A stretch of DNA of 64,000 bases from Bacteroidota bacterium (GCA_030706605.1 JAUZOE010000014.1:19214-83213); one strand, 5' to 3'; shown: positions 1 through 8,650, numbered from the stretch's first letter. Translations and numbers: made by a program. The notes: generated from the letters alone by a model not told the origin.

Positions 1-1679
1 CAATGAAAAAACCAATCGCCGCTGGCATTGGCCGCAAATTCTACGGTATCTTTTTCCATAGGCATAATATCCAACACATTTTTTAATGGAGCATAATCTC
101 CCTGCCCGTTGAGCACCCTAAAGTCGTGCCCGTGCAGGTGCATAGGGTGGCGCATCATCGTATTGTTATAAATAATTATTCTTACGTTTTCACCTTTTTT
201 AATTAAAATTTTATCTGTTTCAGATAGTGTCTTATTATTTATGCTCCACACATAGCGATTCATGTTCCCGGTCAAATCGAATTTCAATTCCTTTAACGGG
301 CCGGGAGGTAATGTTGTTTTCTCCGGGGAACGCAACATCCCATAGTTAAGCGTAACTATATCTGCCCCATTACCTGAAGAAGCGGGAGCCATATCCATTC
401 CGGGCATCGCATCGGTTTTCATAGTATCATTTGGATTTTCGGGGCCTGTTATTTCAGGGTACATTACTGTATTCATATCCATCTCCTGGTTTTGCATTGC
501 CATACCTTCCATTTGTACGAGGTTACCTTTCATATCCATCATATCGTTCATCATCTTCATTCCTTCAAAATATTTTAGCTTAGGCAGTTTTGCCGCAGGC
601 ACTTTTGGGCCGCTTCCCAACCAAAGAGAGGCATGACCGGTGCGGTCTTCGGGAGTTGCTAAAAATTCGTAACTCTTGTTATCGGGTATGGTCACTACTA
701 CATCGTATGTTTCTGACACACCAATGATAAGCCTGTCCACTTCTACAGGTACTACATCATTTCCATCGTTGGCTACCACCGTTATTTTTCCGCCTGAATA
801 CGTGAGCCAGAAATAGGAAGATGCGCCGCCATTTGCAATACGTAACCTTACTTTATCTCCCGCCTTAAATTGGGGCTGCTCACTATCTGCCTTTCCATTT
901 ATTAGAAACCTGTCATAAGCCACATCACTTACATCCATTGCTGTCATACGTTTCCACTCGTTGGTTAGCTTTGTCTTAAAATGCCCGCTCTTTATCGCTT
1001 CAGCATAGCTTTGTGTGCTACCTTTTTCTATGGCAAACCAATCTGTAGCATTGTGAAGGCTTCGGTTAACTTCTCCGGGTTTCATATCTGTCCAATCACT
1101 TAACACTATCGGTACCGTGGGAATGTCCCATTCTTTTCTTTTATTGATTATAAAGGCGCCATACATACCAATTTGTTCCTGAAATTTAAAATGGCTGTGG
1201 TACCAATGTGTACCGCTTTGAATAAGGGGGAACTTGTATAAATGGGTGGTATGGGGTTTAATTGGCATTTGCGTAAGATTGGGTACGCCATCATATCGGT
1301 TAGGCAGAAAAATGCCATGCCAGTGCAAAGTAGTTCCTTCGTTCAATTCATTGTGAACGTAGATTTCTGCAGTGTCGCCTTCGGTGAAGGTTAAGGTAGG
1401 CATAGGGATTTGCCCATTTACCGCAATAGCACGTCTTGGTTTTTTACCAAAAGTAACAATGGTATCCCTTATATATAAATCGTATCGTACCGTATGGGGT
1501 GGGGTATTATACTGGACGGTCTTAATTAAACCCAGGTCTGTCTTTGACATATCCATATTGCCCATGCTATCTTCTTTTGGAGGAGGTAATTTCTTTGGCA
1601 TCTTCATTCCCGGCATTTCCTGCGCTGATGCGAAAGAATAGATAGAGATAAGAAACGTTATTAGAATTATTTTTCTCAT
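1..1679 (-). CDS. Multicopper oxidase, CopA-like (3' end cut by window edge)
   Basis: This periplasmic laccase-type oxidase probably oxidises Cu(I) or organic substrates with O2. My own translation gives about 559 residues, open through the left edge. A signal peptide ends near FASAQ. Cupredoxin copper motifs are HWHG at residues 119-122, HWYHSH at 158-163 and HPMHLHGH at 511-518. The last trinuclear/type 1 motif (HCH...H) would lie just beyond the edge, where the reading stops at GDWFFH. A Met-rich stretch (about 371-435) and a Met-rich mature N-terminus resemble the copper-binding segments of CopA/CueO. It is the last visible gene of the copper island. The ATG at 1679 is the only start that gives a signal peptide. 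Confidence 0.93.
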   Translation of the reverse strand, partial: MRKIILITFLISIYSFASAQEMPGMKMPKKLPPPKEDSMGNMDMSKTDLGLIKTVQYNTPPHTVRYDLYIRDTIVTFGKKPRRAIAVNGQIPMPTLTFTEGDTAEIYVHNELNEGTTLHWHGIFLPNRYDGVPNLTQMPIKPHTTHLYKFPLIQSGTHWYHSHFKFQEQIGMYGAFIINKRKEWDIPTVPIVLSDWTDMKPGEVNRSLHNATDWFAIEKGSTQSYAEAIKSGHFKTKLTNEWKRMTAMDVSDVAYDRFLINGKADSEQPQFKAGDKVRLRIANGGASSYFWLTYSGGKITVVANDGNDVVPVEVDRLIIGVSETYDVVVTIPDNKSYEFLATPEDRTGHASLWLGSGPKVPAAKLPKLKYFEGMKMMNDMMDMKGNLVQMEGMAMQNQEMDMNTVMYPEITGPENPNDTMKTDAMPGMDMAPASSGNGADIVTLNYGMLRSPEKTTLPPGPLKELKFDLTGNMNRYVWSINNKTLSETDKILIKKGENVRIIIYNNTMMRHPMHLHGHDFRVLNGQGDYAPLKNVLDIMPMEKDTVEFAANASGDWFFH

Positions 1680-1763
1680 TTTTTTATTTTTATTGACAAC
1701 ATTTCTTCTTATGAATAAAAATTGCTTTTACAAATTTTAATACTATTTTTTTAAAGTTTTTCA

Positions 1764-2231
1764 TTATGGATTTATTTTATCAAGGCTGTCCTGGGCTTTT
1801 TGCGCCCAATCCGTAATTAACACCTTTTGTTCTTTTGAAAGCCTTGCTTTTTTGTGAATAATGGTATAAGAATACAGCGGCATTTCTCCATCTTTAATCT
1901 GATCTGCTATTGCTTTCAATTTACTTTGCTGCTTTCTAATCGGATAGGAACCAAAGTCGCTAAAATTGAGATCCCTTTTTCCATGTTTAATATGATTTGC
2001 TAATATCCACCCAACAGGCTGAACATAATTGTACCAGGGATAGTTGGTATTATTACTATGGCAATCATAACAAGCAGCCTGCAGTATTATTTGTACATTT
2101 TCAGGAACGGAAACATCTTTGGTAACATCAGCAGGTACAACCTGGACGCTTTTGTTGCGGTCAGGTTGAATAAACTGAATGACAATAAATATAATTAAAA
2201 GAACCACTAATATTTTTTTAAAAATATGCAT
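1764..2231 (-). CDS. Haem-binding domain protein (single CxxCH)
   Basis: This is a 155-residue protein with an N-terminal membrane anchor (about residues 6-22) followed by a periplasmic domain. It carries one c-type haem motif, CYDCH, at residues 54-58, followed by SNNTNYPWYNYVQP. That combination is typical of the Bacteroidota haem-binding domain family (Pfam Haem_bd). It probably acts as a membrane-bound electron carrier or sensor. It lies 4 bp from the upstream DUF3347 gene and 84 bp before the multicopper oxidase, so co-transcription with the oxidase is likely. An electron-transfer link between the two is an inference. Confidence 0.82.
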   Translation of the reverse strand: MHIFKKILVVLLIIFIVIQFIQPDRNKSVQVVPADVTKDVSVPENVQIILQAACYDCHSNNTNYPWYNYVQPVGWILANHIKHGKRDLNFSDFGSYPIRKQQSKLKAIADQIKDGEMPLYSYTIIHKKARLSKEQKVLITDWAQKAQDSLDKINP

Positions 2232-2235
2232 GTTT

Positions 2236-2802
2236 CTATTTAATAGTTTCTTTTACGGCGCCACAAGTATCCATTTTTTTACCGAGGTAAGGATTTTTAA
2301 TTTCCTTCATTTCACTTAACCAGGTGCCTTTCCCGTTATCATACATCGGGCACGAATCGAGATACATTTCTTTACTGGTACCTGTAGCTTTTAAAAGGTC
2401 GTACATATCTTTACTTAACATTTCAAAATGTTCCCGCTGGTGGGCAATCTTATCACCGTTCTCACTTATGTGTTCACTATTTTCTTTTATATCACCAACC
2501 AATCCGAGAAATACTTTTTTCTGATCTGGCGTTAATCTGGAAGCATCGAATTTTGATAAGGCATCTAAAATTTCTTTTCCGTTTTTTGCAGCAGCACTGC
2601 CATTATCATCGGCCAGAGAATTTTTTAAATTCAGATACCCGGTTACAATTCCTTCAGCAGGATTTGTATTGTTGGCAGGCATAGTAACCTGCCCGGTTTG
2701 TGCAGAATCTGTATTATTTGTTTGTTTACTGCCGGCAGTATTGCATGCCGTAAATGAGAGCGCTATAATGCCCGCGCTTATAATCATTTTTATCTTTTTC
2801 AT
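2236..2802 (-). CDS. DUF3347 lipoprotein
   Basis: This 188-residue protein begins with a lipoprotein signal (LSFTAC, Cys20). The body is a DUF3347 domain: a helical region (GYLNLKNSLADD onwards) and a conserved C-terminal signature with CPMYDNGKGTWL, NPYLGKKM and a final Cys. DUF3347 occurs in Bacteroidota next to, or fused to, copper/silver efflux components. The Cys and Met residues of the CPM motif are plausible metal ligands, though this is not proven. It sits 4 bp from the haem-binding gene and 82 bp after a second DUF3347 gene, which looks like a tandem duplicate that has diverged. Confidence 0.85.
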   Translation of the reverse strand: MKKIKMIISAGIIALSFTACNTAGSKQTNNTDSAQTGQVTMPANNTNPAEGIVTGYLNLKNSLADDNGSAAAKNGKEILDALSKFDASRLTPDQKKVFLGLVGDIKENSEHISENGDKIAHQREHFEMLSKDMYDLLKATGTSKEMYLDSCPMYDNGKGTWLSEMKEIKNPYLGKKMDTCGAVKETIK

Positions 2803-2884
2803 TTTGTTTGTTTTTGTTTGTTTAAGATATCCTGAAAGTAATTGACACCCATGCCAATCTGCTTATCAGTTTAAGAAAGACGGA

Positions 2885-3361
2885 TTATTGAATGGTTTCT
2901 GTTGTTTTACCACATGAGGGCATAGCGCTGCCGAAATAAGGGTTTTTAATTACCATATTGCTACTTAGCCATGTTGCCTTTTTCATAGGGCAATACTGAT
3001 AATAAACCGGGTCGGTATTGAGTTTAACCGTTTTGGCTAATGCGTACATATTTGCAGAAAACGAAGAAAAATAGTCACGCTGTTTTTTAAGGTCTTTAGT
3101 AGCTGAAATTTTGCCAGCATCTTTTAGCAATGGTTCCTTGCTGGATCCGGGAATAATTTCCGGGCTAATACCATTGATGGTTTTTACAAATTGTTCTGCA
3201 TTTATAGCGGCGCTATTAGCATTTCCACTAATTAAAGCATCTTTTATGTTATAGTAAGAAGTCAGTAATTCAGAAGGTTTGGGTGTTGAAGTATCCTGTG
3301 CAAAAGTTTGTTGCACAAATGCGGTAGCAAAGATGCCAACCATTACAATTATTTTTTTCAT
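2885..3361 (-). CDS. DUF3347 periplasmic protein
   Basis: This second DUF3347 protein has about 158 residues from the chosen start. The ATG at 3361 gives a clean signal peptide (MKKIIVMVGIFATAF, cleavage near TFAQ), whereas an upstream in-frame start at 3436 would add 25 hydrophobic residues. The C-terminus keeps YQYCPMKKATWLS, NPYFGSAMPSCG and TIQ, the same CPM/W/NPY-G/C pattern as its neighbour. Unlike the neighbour it has no lipobox, so one copy should be soluble and the other lipid-anchored. The role is inferred as periplasmic metal binding within the copper island. Confidence 0.83.
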   Translation of the reverse strand: MKKIIVMVGIFATAFVQQTFAQDTSTPKPSELLTSYYNIKDALISGNANSAAINAEQFVKTINGISPEIIPGSSKEPLLKDAGKISATKDLKKQRDYFSSFSANMYALAKTVKLNTDPVYYQYCPMKKATWLSSNMVIKNPYFGSAMPSCGKTTETIQ

Positions 3362-3437
3362 TTCTATTTGATTTAATATTAATACAATAATTACAGGCAT
3401 GGAATATATCACATGCACAACATTGAAAAACATCAAA

Positions 3438-3866
3438 TCATATTTGAAAACTCCGAATAGCTATGCGGATGTCCGGTATAGGTGGGTGATGACTTCGGAC
3501 AAAATATTTTATACCTAAAATTTGGGTTGGGGCAGATAAAATATCAATGTTATAAAAGGAAGCAACATAGGAGGTAAAAGAAACCGGATTTACTACATTT
3601 ATCGAAGAGGCAAGGGCCTTGTCAATCTTCTGAAATTTCATCACTTCACCATTACAGCAATTGTCCTTATCATTTTTAGTTTGATGCTTTTGAACACTAG
3701 CACCATGATGATGAATGCTTGCAGATGCGAAAGAACTTTCTTCTTGATGATGTGAATTAAACCCCATATCCAGCCCAACAGCACACGCAAAACCGATTAT
3801 AGTATTCAAAGAGAATACTATAAGAAGGAAAGCCGCTTTTAATTGTATGGGTTTAATTTTTTTCAT
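3438..3866 (-). CDS. HYC_CC_PP family small secreted protein
   Basis: This 142-residue protein has an N-terminal hydrophobic signal or anchor (about 10-29), a His-rich stretch (SHHQEE, IHHHGA, KHQTK), a CC pair (DNCCNGE) and a C-terminal HHPPIPDIRI motif. The CC and PP landmarks match the Bacteroidota HYC_CC_PP family, which I recognise only from this pattern. His and Cys clusters suggest transition-metal binding outside the cytoplasm. A TACTTTTG element lies 12 bp upstream of the ATG, so this may be the first gene of a sub-operon running through the two DUF3347 genes. Confidence 0.72.
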   Translation of the reverse strand: MKKIKPIQLKAAFLLIVFSLNTIIGFACAVGLDMGFNSHHQEESSFASASIHHHGASVQKHQTKNDKDNCCNGEVMKFQKIDKALASSINVVNPVSFTSYVASFYNIDILSAPTQILGIKYFVRSHHPPIPDIRIAIRSFQI

Positions 3867-3877
3867 CTAATTAACTG

Positions 3878-3885
3878 CAAAAGTA
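3878..3885 (-). promoter_or_regulatory. Putative -7 promoter element TACTTTTG
   Basis: The minus strand reads TACTTTTG, matching the Bacteroidota TAnnTTTG element, just upstream of the 3866 start codon. I see no TTTG -33 box at ideal spacing, so only the -7 half is supported. Confidence 0.45.
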
Positions 3886-3982
3886 AAGTTTATTTTGCAG
3901 TGATGTGATTACAAAAAAAGTACTAAAAATCATATATAATCGTATTCAAATACAAATAACTTTCTGTCTTTTTACCAGGTAG

Positions 3983-4696
3983 CTATGTCATCCCGTGTTT
4001 CCACCCGATTGAAACAAGCCACCAATTCATAGGATAGGTCACTATAGTCCCGATAAAAAGAGCAAATACAGCAATTCCCCAGAAGGCATAAGTGCCGGGC
4101 ATTGGTGGGAATGCTATGATGTGTGGCTGTATTAATTTCATTGTAAGCAACATGCCAGCCATTAGTGTAATCATAGAAAAAAACTCAGCTCTTCCTCCCT
4201 TCCATAATGCCTCTTTAGGATTATTTCCCATGCTTCTCATTGCCGGATACTGAAACAGAATCCATCCAAATAAAAATCCAGAAATATATTCCCCTGCAAA
4301 TTCGTTCCAGAAATTTAGTCCTATATATCTTCCAATAACCATTGCAGTCATTATTCCCAGGCCATCACCTGCCACGCAATGAATAACCGAGCCGGTAACT
4401 TTACTAAATGTGGAGGCTACGTAATTATGGTGAATTTTTGCCTGAGTACTTTTCTTATTAATTCCTTTCTTAAAATACGTAATTCCCGTTGGCCGGCATG
4501 TCCATAGGTATAAAAATAATCCTACGATTGAAAAAAAGATGATAATAACCGGCCATCCTGTTTTTAAAGCTTTATTTACAGAAGTGTTCACATAATGAAC
4601 GTCATAAATAACCCAGATTGCAAAGATGAAACCACTAACATACCATGACAAAACAAATATCTCATTTATTAAAAAGTTTAAAAACTGAAAATGCAT
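3983..4696 (-). CDS. DUF4396 polytopic membrane protein
   Basis: This 237-residue inner-membrane protein has about six hydrophobic segments. The central and C-terminal parts fit the DUF4396 family: a His-containing loop (KIHHNYVAST), VIHCVAGDGLGIMTAM, YISGFLFGWILFQYPAM, then a late NWWLVSIGWKHGM. DUF4396 proteins often accompany multicopper oxidases and copper ATPases. Membrane-embedded His, Cys and Met residues would suit metal transport, but no mechanism is established to my knowledge. It lies between the Met-rich lipoprotein group and the HYC_CC_PP gene, all on the same strand. Confidence 0.8.
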   Translation of the reverse strand: MHFQFLNFLINEIFVLSWYVSGFIFAIWVIYDVHYVNTSVNKALKTGWPVIIIFFSIVGLFLYLWTCRPTGITYFKKGINKKSTQAKIHHNYVASTFSKVTGSVIHCVAGDGLGIMTAMVIGRYIGLNFWNEFAGEYISGFLFGWILFQYPAMRSMGNNPKEALWKGGRAEFFSMITLMAGMLLTMKLIQPHIIAFPPMPGTYAFWGIAVFALFIGTIVTYPMNWWLVSIGWKHGMT

Positions 4697-4806
4697 CTTG
4701 CTGATTTATATATTTTTTTCTTAGCGTTTATTGCAAAAGCAACAGCGCAAGTCGATGATAAAATTTATTAGCCAAGGCGTCATTCATTTTACCTTAGTAC
4801 TTATAT

Positions 4807-4917
4807 TTACTTTCTGCCCCGGTTTCTAAAAATCAGGAAAACAATGAGAATTATGACTATAGGAACAATCCACATTCCATATCCCATTCCCCAACCCCAG
4901 GAATTATTGTGCATCAT
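4807..4917 (-). CDS. 36-residue Trp/Gly/Met membrane peptide
   Basis: I translated this small ORF by hand. It starts MMHNNSWGWGMGYGMW, continues with one transmembrane helix (about residues 16-30) and ends in a basic tail RNRGRK. The layout resembles the membrane half of SHOCT mini-proteins such as the one at 5491, but without a SHOCT domain. It lies inside the copper cluster on the same strand. The frame stays open upstream to a GTG at 4986, which would give 59 residues. A further in-frame CC pair lies upstream of that GTG, so the true N-terminus is uncertain, and the upstream part may be a degraded relic. Confidence 0.5.
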   Translation of the reverse strand: MMHNNSWGWGMGYGMWIVPIVIILIVFLIFRNRGRK

Positions 4918-5037
4918 TTGATTTATTTGCTTTAATCTGTTGGCTAATTTATTGGAATAACTAGAATATTCAACCCCTTTGAACACCTGCTGCTGGTTGC
5001 AACAAGGATAATTTCATGACCATTTTTTCAAGTGATC

Positions 5038-5469
5038 TTACTTATTCATCATACCCTTACCACCCATCATTCCCTTTTGCTGCATCATGTTCTGCATCAT
5101 CTGCATAGATTGGGGATTTTGCGCCATCATATTCAACATCATGCTCATCATGGCAGGGTTTTGCGCCATCATATTGTACATGTTCTGAACTGTTGTGCTG
5201 TCACCTCCTGTCATATTCATCCCACCTTGCATGCGTCCATTTTGCATCATGCGTCCATTTTGCATCATTTGCATGGCATTTTGATTACTCCTTATATGAT
5301 CCATCATGTTATTCATCAGTTGTGGATTGTTGGAGATTTCTGTCATTATAGAGTCCTGCATGGTATTATCTTTCAGTAATTCTGATGCAGAAGGAATTGG
5401 GCGTTGAGCACAGGATGAGGCCACTATTGCCAGGCCCATTACTATCAATATGGTTTTTAAATTTTTCAT
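5038..5469 (-). CDS. Met-rich lipoprotein, putative copper-binding
   Basis: This 143-residue lipoprotein has the lipobox IVASSC (Cys20). After a short Ser/Asp region the sequence becomes extremely Met-, Gln- and Asn-rich, with repeated MMQN, MMAQNP and QNGRM units to the end (GGKGMMNK). Met clusters of this kind bind Cu(I) in PcoC/CusF-like and other periplasmic copper proteins, so a copper sponge role is a reasonable inference. The DNA encoding QNGRM holds a perfect 18-bp tandem duplication, and MMAQNP is also repeated. Its neighbours are the copper ATPase and a SHOCT protein, 21 bp upstream. Confidence 0.85.
   Translation of the reverse strand: MKNLKTILIVMGLAIVASSCAQRPIPSASELLKDNTMQDSIMTEISNNPQLMNNMMDHIRSNQNAMQMMQNGRMMQNGRMQGGMNMTGGDSTTVQNMYNMMAQNPAMMSMMLNMMAQNPQSMQMMQNMMQQKGMMGGKGMMNK
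5231..5266. repeat. Perfect 18-bp tandem duplication
   Basis: The 18-mer ATGCGTCCATTTTGCATC at 5231-5248 is repeated without a mismatch at 5249-5266. It adds six in-frame codons to the Met-rich lipoprotein, doubling the unit QNGRMM. Confidence 0.95.
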
Positions 5470-5490
5470 TTTAATTAAATTTTATGGTTA

Positions 5491-5700
5491 TTAATTTTGT
5501 TGTAATATTTTTTTCTTCTCTTCAAACTCTTCTTTATTAATCTCACCATTAGCGAATCGTCTTTTGAGAATATTCAGTGGGGTGTCTTTCCTTTTATGTT
5601 GTCCGGTAAAATTCCAGGGAGCAAAAATCAAGACGATTAATATTATCCCGATCACCCACCAAAATATGTGCATGCCCCAGAAATAATTGTAGTGATACAT
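5491..5700 (-). CDS. SHOCT-domain small membrane protein
   Basis: This 69-residue protein starts with an aromatic N-terminus (MYHYNYFWGMHIFWW). A single transmembrane helix follows (about 14-28), then a cytoplasmic SHOCT domain at about 38-66 (NILKRRFANGEINKEEFEEK). SHOCT is a short C-terminal oligomerisation-like motif that usually ends small membrane proteins. It lies 33 bp downstream of copA and 21 bp upstream of the Met-rich lipoprotein, so it is probably in the same transcript. Similar mini-proteins are common next to copper and silver resistance genes, but their function is not established. Confidence 0.85.
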   Translation of the reverse strand: MYHYNYFWGMHIFWWVIGIILIVLIFAPWNFTGQHKRKDTPLNILKRRFANGEINKEEFEEKKKILQQN

Positions 5701-5733
5701 GATTTTTATTTTTTTAAATTGATGATCAATTGT

Positions 5734-7977
5734 TTATTTTAATTTTATCCATTTCAATCTTAGACTATTACTTACCACACTTACAGAACTCAACGCCATT
5801 GCGGCCCCGGCTATCATTGGATTTAATAAGAAGCCTGTGAAAGGATATAATATACCTGCCGCAATCGGTATGCCAACAATATTATAAATAAATGCCCAGA
5901 AAAGATTTTGCCTGATCACTTTCACCGTTTTTTTAGATAATTGAATGGCTTTGGGAATGTGCAAAAGATCTGAAGAGATCAATGTCATTTTTGCTACATC
6001 CATGGCAATATCCGTTCCCTTTCCCATTGCTATACTTACATCCGCAAGCGCTAATGCATGGCTGTCATTAATTCCATCGCCAACCATAGCTACTTTTTTC
6101 CCCTGCTGCTGTAATTCTTTTACGAAATCTGCTTTTTGAGAAGGTAATGTTCCGGCCCTGAAGTTTTTGATTCCAACTTCCTTTGAAACCGCTGCAGCCG
6201 TTTTCTCATTATCGCCGGTAATCATATAAACTTCAATTCCCATTTTCTGCAACTGCCCGACTGCTTCTTTTGAAGAGGCTTTAATTTTATCGGCGATTGC
6301 TACAGCCGCCAACGCATTTTTTTCATCTGCAAACCAAATAACCGTATTCGCATTATTCAACCATTCTTCTACTTTATCTTTCAATTCAGAAGGAATATGT
6401 ATGCTCTTTTCCTCCATAAACTTAGAACTTCCTGAATAATATTTTTGATTATTGACAATTCCTGAAATACCTGCACCGGTAACACTTTCAAATGATTGAG
6501 GATTAATCTTTTCGGTACCCTTCTGTTTAAAATAATCAGCAATTGCATCGGCTAAAGGGTGTTCCGATTTAGATTCCAGCGAAAAAAAGATCGAAGAATT
6601 TTCGGTGGTGTTCACATCGTTTTTCCATACAATATCTGTTACCTGCGGATGTCCTTCAGTGATGGTTCCTGTCTTATCTAAAATGATGGCGTTAATATTT
6701 TTCGCCTGTTCCAGGCTTTCAGCATCTTTTATTAAAATTCCATTTTCTGCACCTCTTCCTACGCCTACCATTATAGCAGTAGGCGTTGCTAAACCTAAAG
6801 CACAGGGACAGGCAATAACCAATACGGTGATCATCGCAAGCAACCCATGAGTTAATCCATTTTCGCCACCGACAATCATCCAAATAATAAAAGACAAAAT
6901 TGAAATTCCCATCACCACAGGCACAAAAATTCCTGCAATTTTATCCACCAATTTTTGAACTGGTGCTTTACTTCCCTGTGCATCTTTTACCGTTTTGATA
7001 ATGTGCGCAAGAAGCGTATCTGCACCTACTTTGGTTGCAGCAAAAACAAAACTTCCTTTTTGATTGATCGTTCCTGCAAAAACCTTTTCATCTTTCTTTT
7101 TTTCAACAGGAACTGGCTCACCTGAAATCATACTTTCATCAACAAATGAATTGCCGGAATAGACCAAGCCATCTACAGGAATTTTTTCACCAGGTTTTAC
7201 AAGAACCTTATCTCCTACCCGGACTTCTGAAATTTTAATGGTTTTTTCTACTCCGCCGGTACTAATAACCGTTACTGCTTTAGGTTGTAATCCGATTAAT
7301 TTTTTTATGGCAGAAGAAGTATTTGATTTCGCTTTTTCTTCCATCATTTTCCCCAGCAATATGAAACTGATCACTACGGCAGCAGCTTCGAAATAAACAT
7401 GTGCCTCCAATCCCCGGCTGGTCCAGAATTGCGGATCCAAAGTATTGAAGACGCTGAACGAATAAGCAATACCTGTACTGAGGGCAACGAGGGTATCCAT
7501 ATTTGCAGAAGCATGTTTTGCCTGCTTCCAGGCGTTAGTGAAAAATTGCCTCCCGAAAATCAGAACCACCGGCGTAGCCAATGCCCACATAATAAATTCT
7601 GCATAAGGTATGTTGGTAAAAACCATTCCTATCAAAACAACCGGAACAGAAAAAATTACTGAGAAAATCGTTCTTCTACGAAGCGTATTGTAATAGTTTT
7701 CCTTCAATTCATTTACAGCTTCCTCGCTTTCTTCTGTTTCATCTATTATCAAATCATACCCTGAAGCCTGAACGGATTGCCTGAAATGACGCACATCACC
7801 AATTGTGGGTGCATATTCTACGAAAGCCTCGCCGTTTGCATAATTAACTGCCGCTTTTACCACTCCCGGTTCTTCTTTCAAAGTGGTTTCAACGCTGCTG
7901 GCACATGATGCACAACTCATGCCGGTTACAGGAAAAGATTTTTTGATAGTTGCTACATTTTCATCGTTCTGCTTCAT
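5734..7977 (-). CDS. copA: Copper-translocating P-type ATPase (P1B)
   Basis: This 747-residue inner-membrane pump exports Cu(I) from the cytosol at the cost of ATP. One N-terminal HMA domain carries GMSCASC (Cys22, Cys25). The transmembrane metal site is CPC near residue 392 (ACPCALG). The actuator loop has SGEPVPV, the phosphorylated Asp is in DKTGTIT near 433, SEHPLADA is the P1B HP motif near 471, and [10 protein letters not shown] (near 632) is the hinge. CPC with one HMA fits the Cu+ class rather than Zn/Cd. An AraC-type regulator lies 100 bp upstream on the same strand, and putative periplasmic copper-binding proteins follow. Confidence 0.95.
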   Translation of the reverse strand: MKQNDENVATIKKSFPVTGMSCASCASSVETTLKEEPGVVKAAVNYANGEAFVEYAPTIGDVRHFRQSVQASGYDLIIDETEESEEAVNELKENYYNTLRRRTIFSVIFSVPVVLIGMVFTNIPYAEFIMWALATPVVLIFGRQFFTNAWKQAKHASANMDTLVALSTGIAYSFSVFNTLDPQFWTSRGLEAHVYFEAAAVVISFILLGKMMEEKAKSNTSSAIKKLIGLQPKAVTVISTGGVEKTIKISEVRVGDKVLVKPGEKIPVDGLVYSGNSFVDESMISGEPVPVEKKKDEKVFAGTINQKGSFVFAATKVGADTLLAHIIKTVKDAQGSKAPVQKLVDKIAGIFVPVVMGISILSFIIWMIVGGENGLTHGLLAMITVLVIACPCALGLATPTAIMVGVGRGAENGILIKDAESLEQAKNINAIILDKTGTITEGHPQVTDIVWKNDVNTTENSSIFFSLESKSEHPLADAIADYFKQKGTEKINPQSFESVTGAGISGIVNNQKYYSGSSKFMEEKSIHIPSELKDKVEEWLNNANTVIWFADEKNALAAVAIADKIKASSKEAVGQLQKMGIEVYMITGDNEKTAAAVSKEVGIKNFRAGTLPSQKADFVKELQQQGKKVAMVGDGINDSHALALADVSIAMGKGTDIAMDVAKMTLISSDLLHIPKAIQLSKKTVKVIRQNLFWAFIYNIVGIPIAAGILYPFTGFLLNPMIAGAAMALSSVSVVSNSLRLKWIKLK

Positions 7978-8077
7978 ATTTTTTCATTTTACAAAGCAAA
8001 GGTCTGGCTAATATCTTTCCAGATGTTATATCCTCTTGTGAAAAAATTATACTTTAATGGAGATGGATTTTGTAATC

Positions 8078-8650
8078 TTAACTGGTTGCAGCCACTTTAT
8101 CAATTGTTGTTCTGAATCCTGTTCCCAGGGATTTAAATTTTGTCGGTGTCATTCCTGTAAGTTTTTTAAACTGGCCGGAAAGATGCTGTGCACTACTGTA
8201 ACCGAGGTTAAATGCGATCTGGCTTAATGAAAGTTCATTATAAGTGAGCCATTCCTTAGTCTTTTCAATTTTTTGTAGAATAAAAAATTGCTCAATGGTG
8301 ATGCCTTCTACTTCAGAAAATAATTTGCTGACAGATGAATAATCTTTGAATATATTATTACTTAAAAATTTGTGGATACTAAAATGATCTTCAATATTTC
8401 CTTCCTGCACTTTTTGAATTAACAATGTTTTTACCTGTTCAATTAATTGTGTTTTTTGATCGTCTAACAATTCAAAACCGACTTTTTTCAAATCATCTGA
8501 AAGTTTTTGTAATTGCTTTTGAGTGAGCGTTTTTCTTAATTCAATTTCCCCAAGACGCACAAACTTTGTATTAAGTTTATTTTCTTTTAATATTTGCTCT
8601 ACGCTCATAATGCAGCGTGGACAAACCATATTTTTTATAAAGAGTTTCAT
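8078..8650 (-). CDS. AraC-family regulator with N-terminal HMA-like CPRC domain
   Basis: This 190-residue protein joins a short HMA-like segment at residues 1-70 (MKLFIKNMVCPRC, Cys10 and Cys13) to a C-terminal AraC helix-turn-helix pair at about 100-180. The second helix signature is LSLSQIAFNLGYSSAQHLSGQFKKLTG, given here in parts: LSLSQIAF and GYSSAQHLSG. The first part aligns by eye with ferredoxin-like HMA domains, so this is probably a metal-sensing activator of the copper genes downstream, beginning with copA 100 bp away. The sensing role is inference. It is divergent from kdsA. Confidence 0.82.
   Translation of the reverse strand: MKLFIKNMVCPRCIMSVEQILKENKLNTKFVRLGEIELRKTLTQKQLQKLSDDLKKVGFELLDDQKTQLIEQVKTLLIQKVQEGNIEDHFSIHKFLSNNIFKDYSSVSKLFSEVEGITIEQFFILQKIEKTKEWLTYNELSLSQIAFNLGYSSAQHLSGQFKKLTGMTPTKFKSLGTGFRTTIDKVAATS

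Noticed and set aside
5100..5280. Repeat pattern resembling a CRISPR array
   Set aside because: The repeats are in-frame Met codon runs of one protein gene, with no spacers and no cas genes nearby.
5032..5379. A plus-strand open frame rich in His over the Met-rich lipoprotein gene
   Set aside because: It is the complement of Met codons (ATG read as CAT), overlaps a supported lipoprotein gene and has no start signal of its own.
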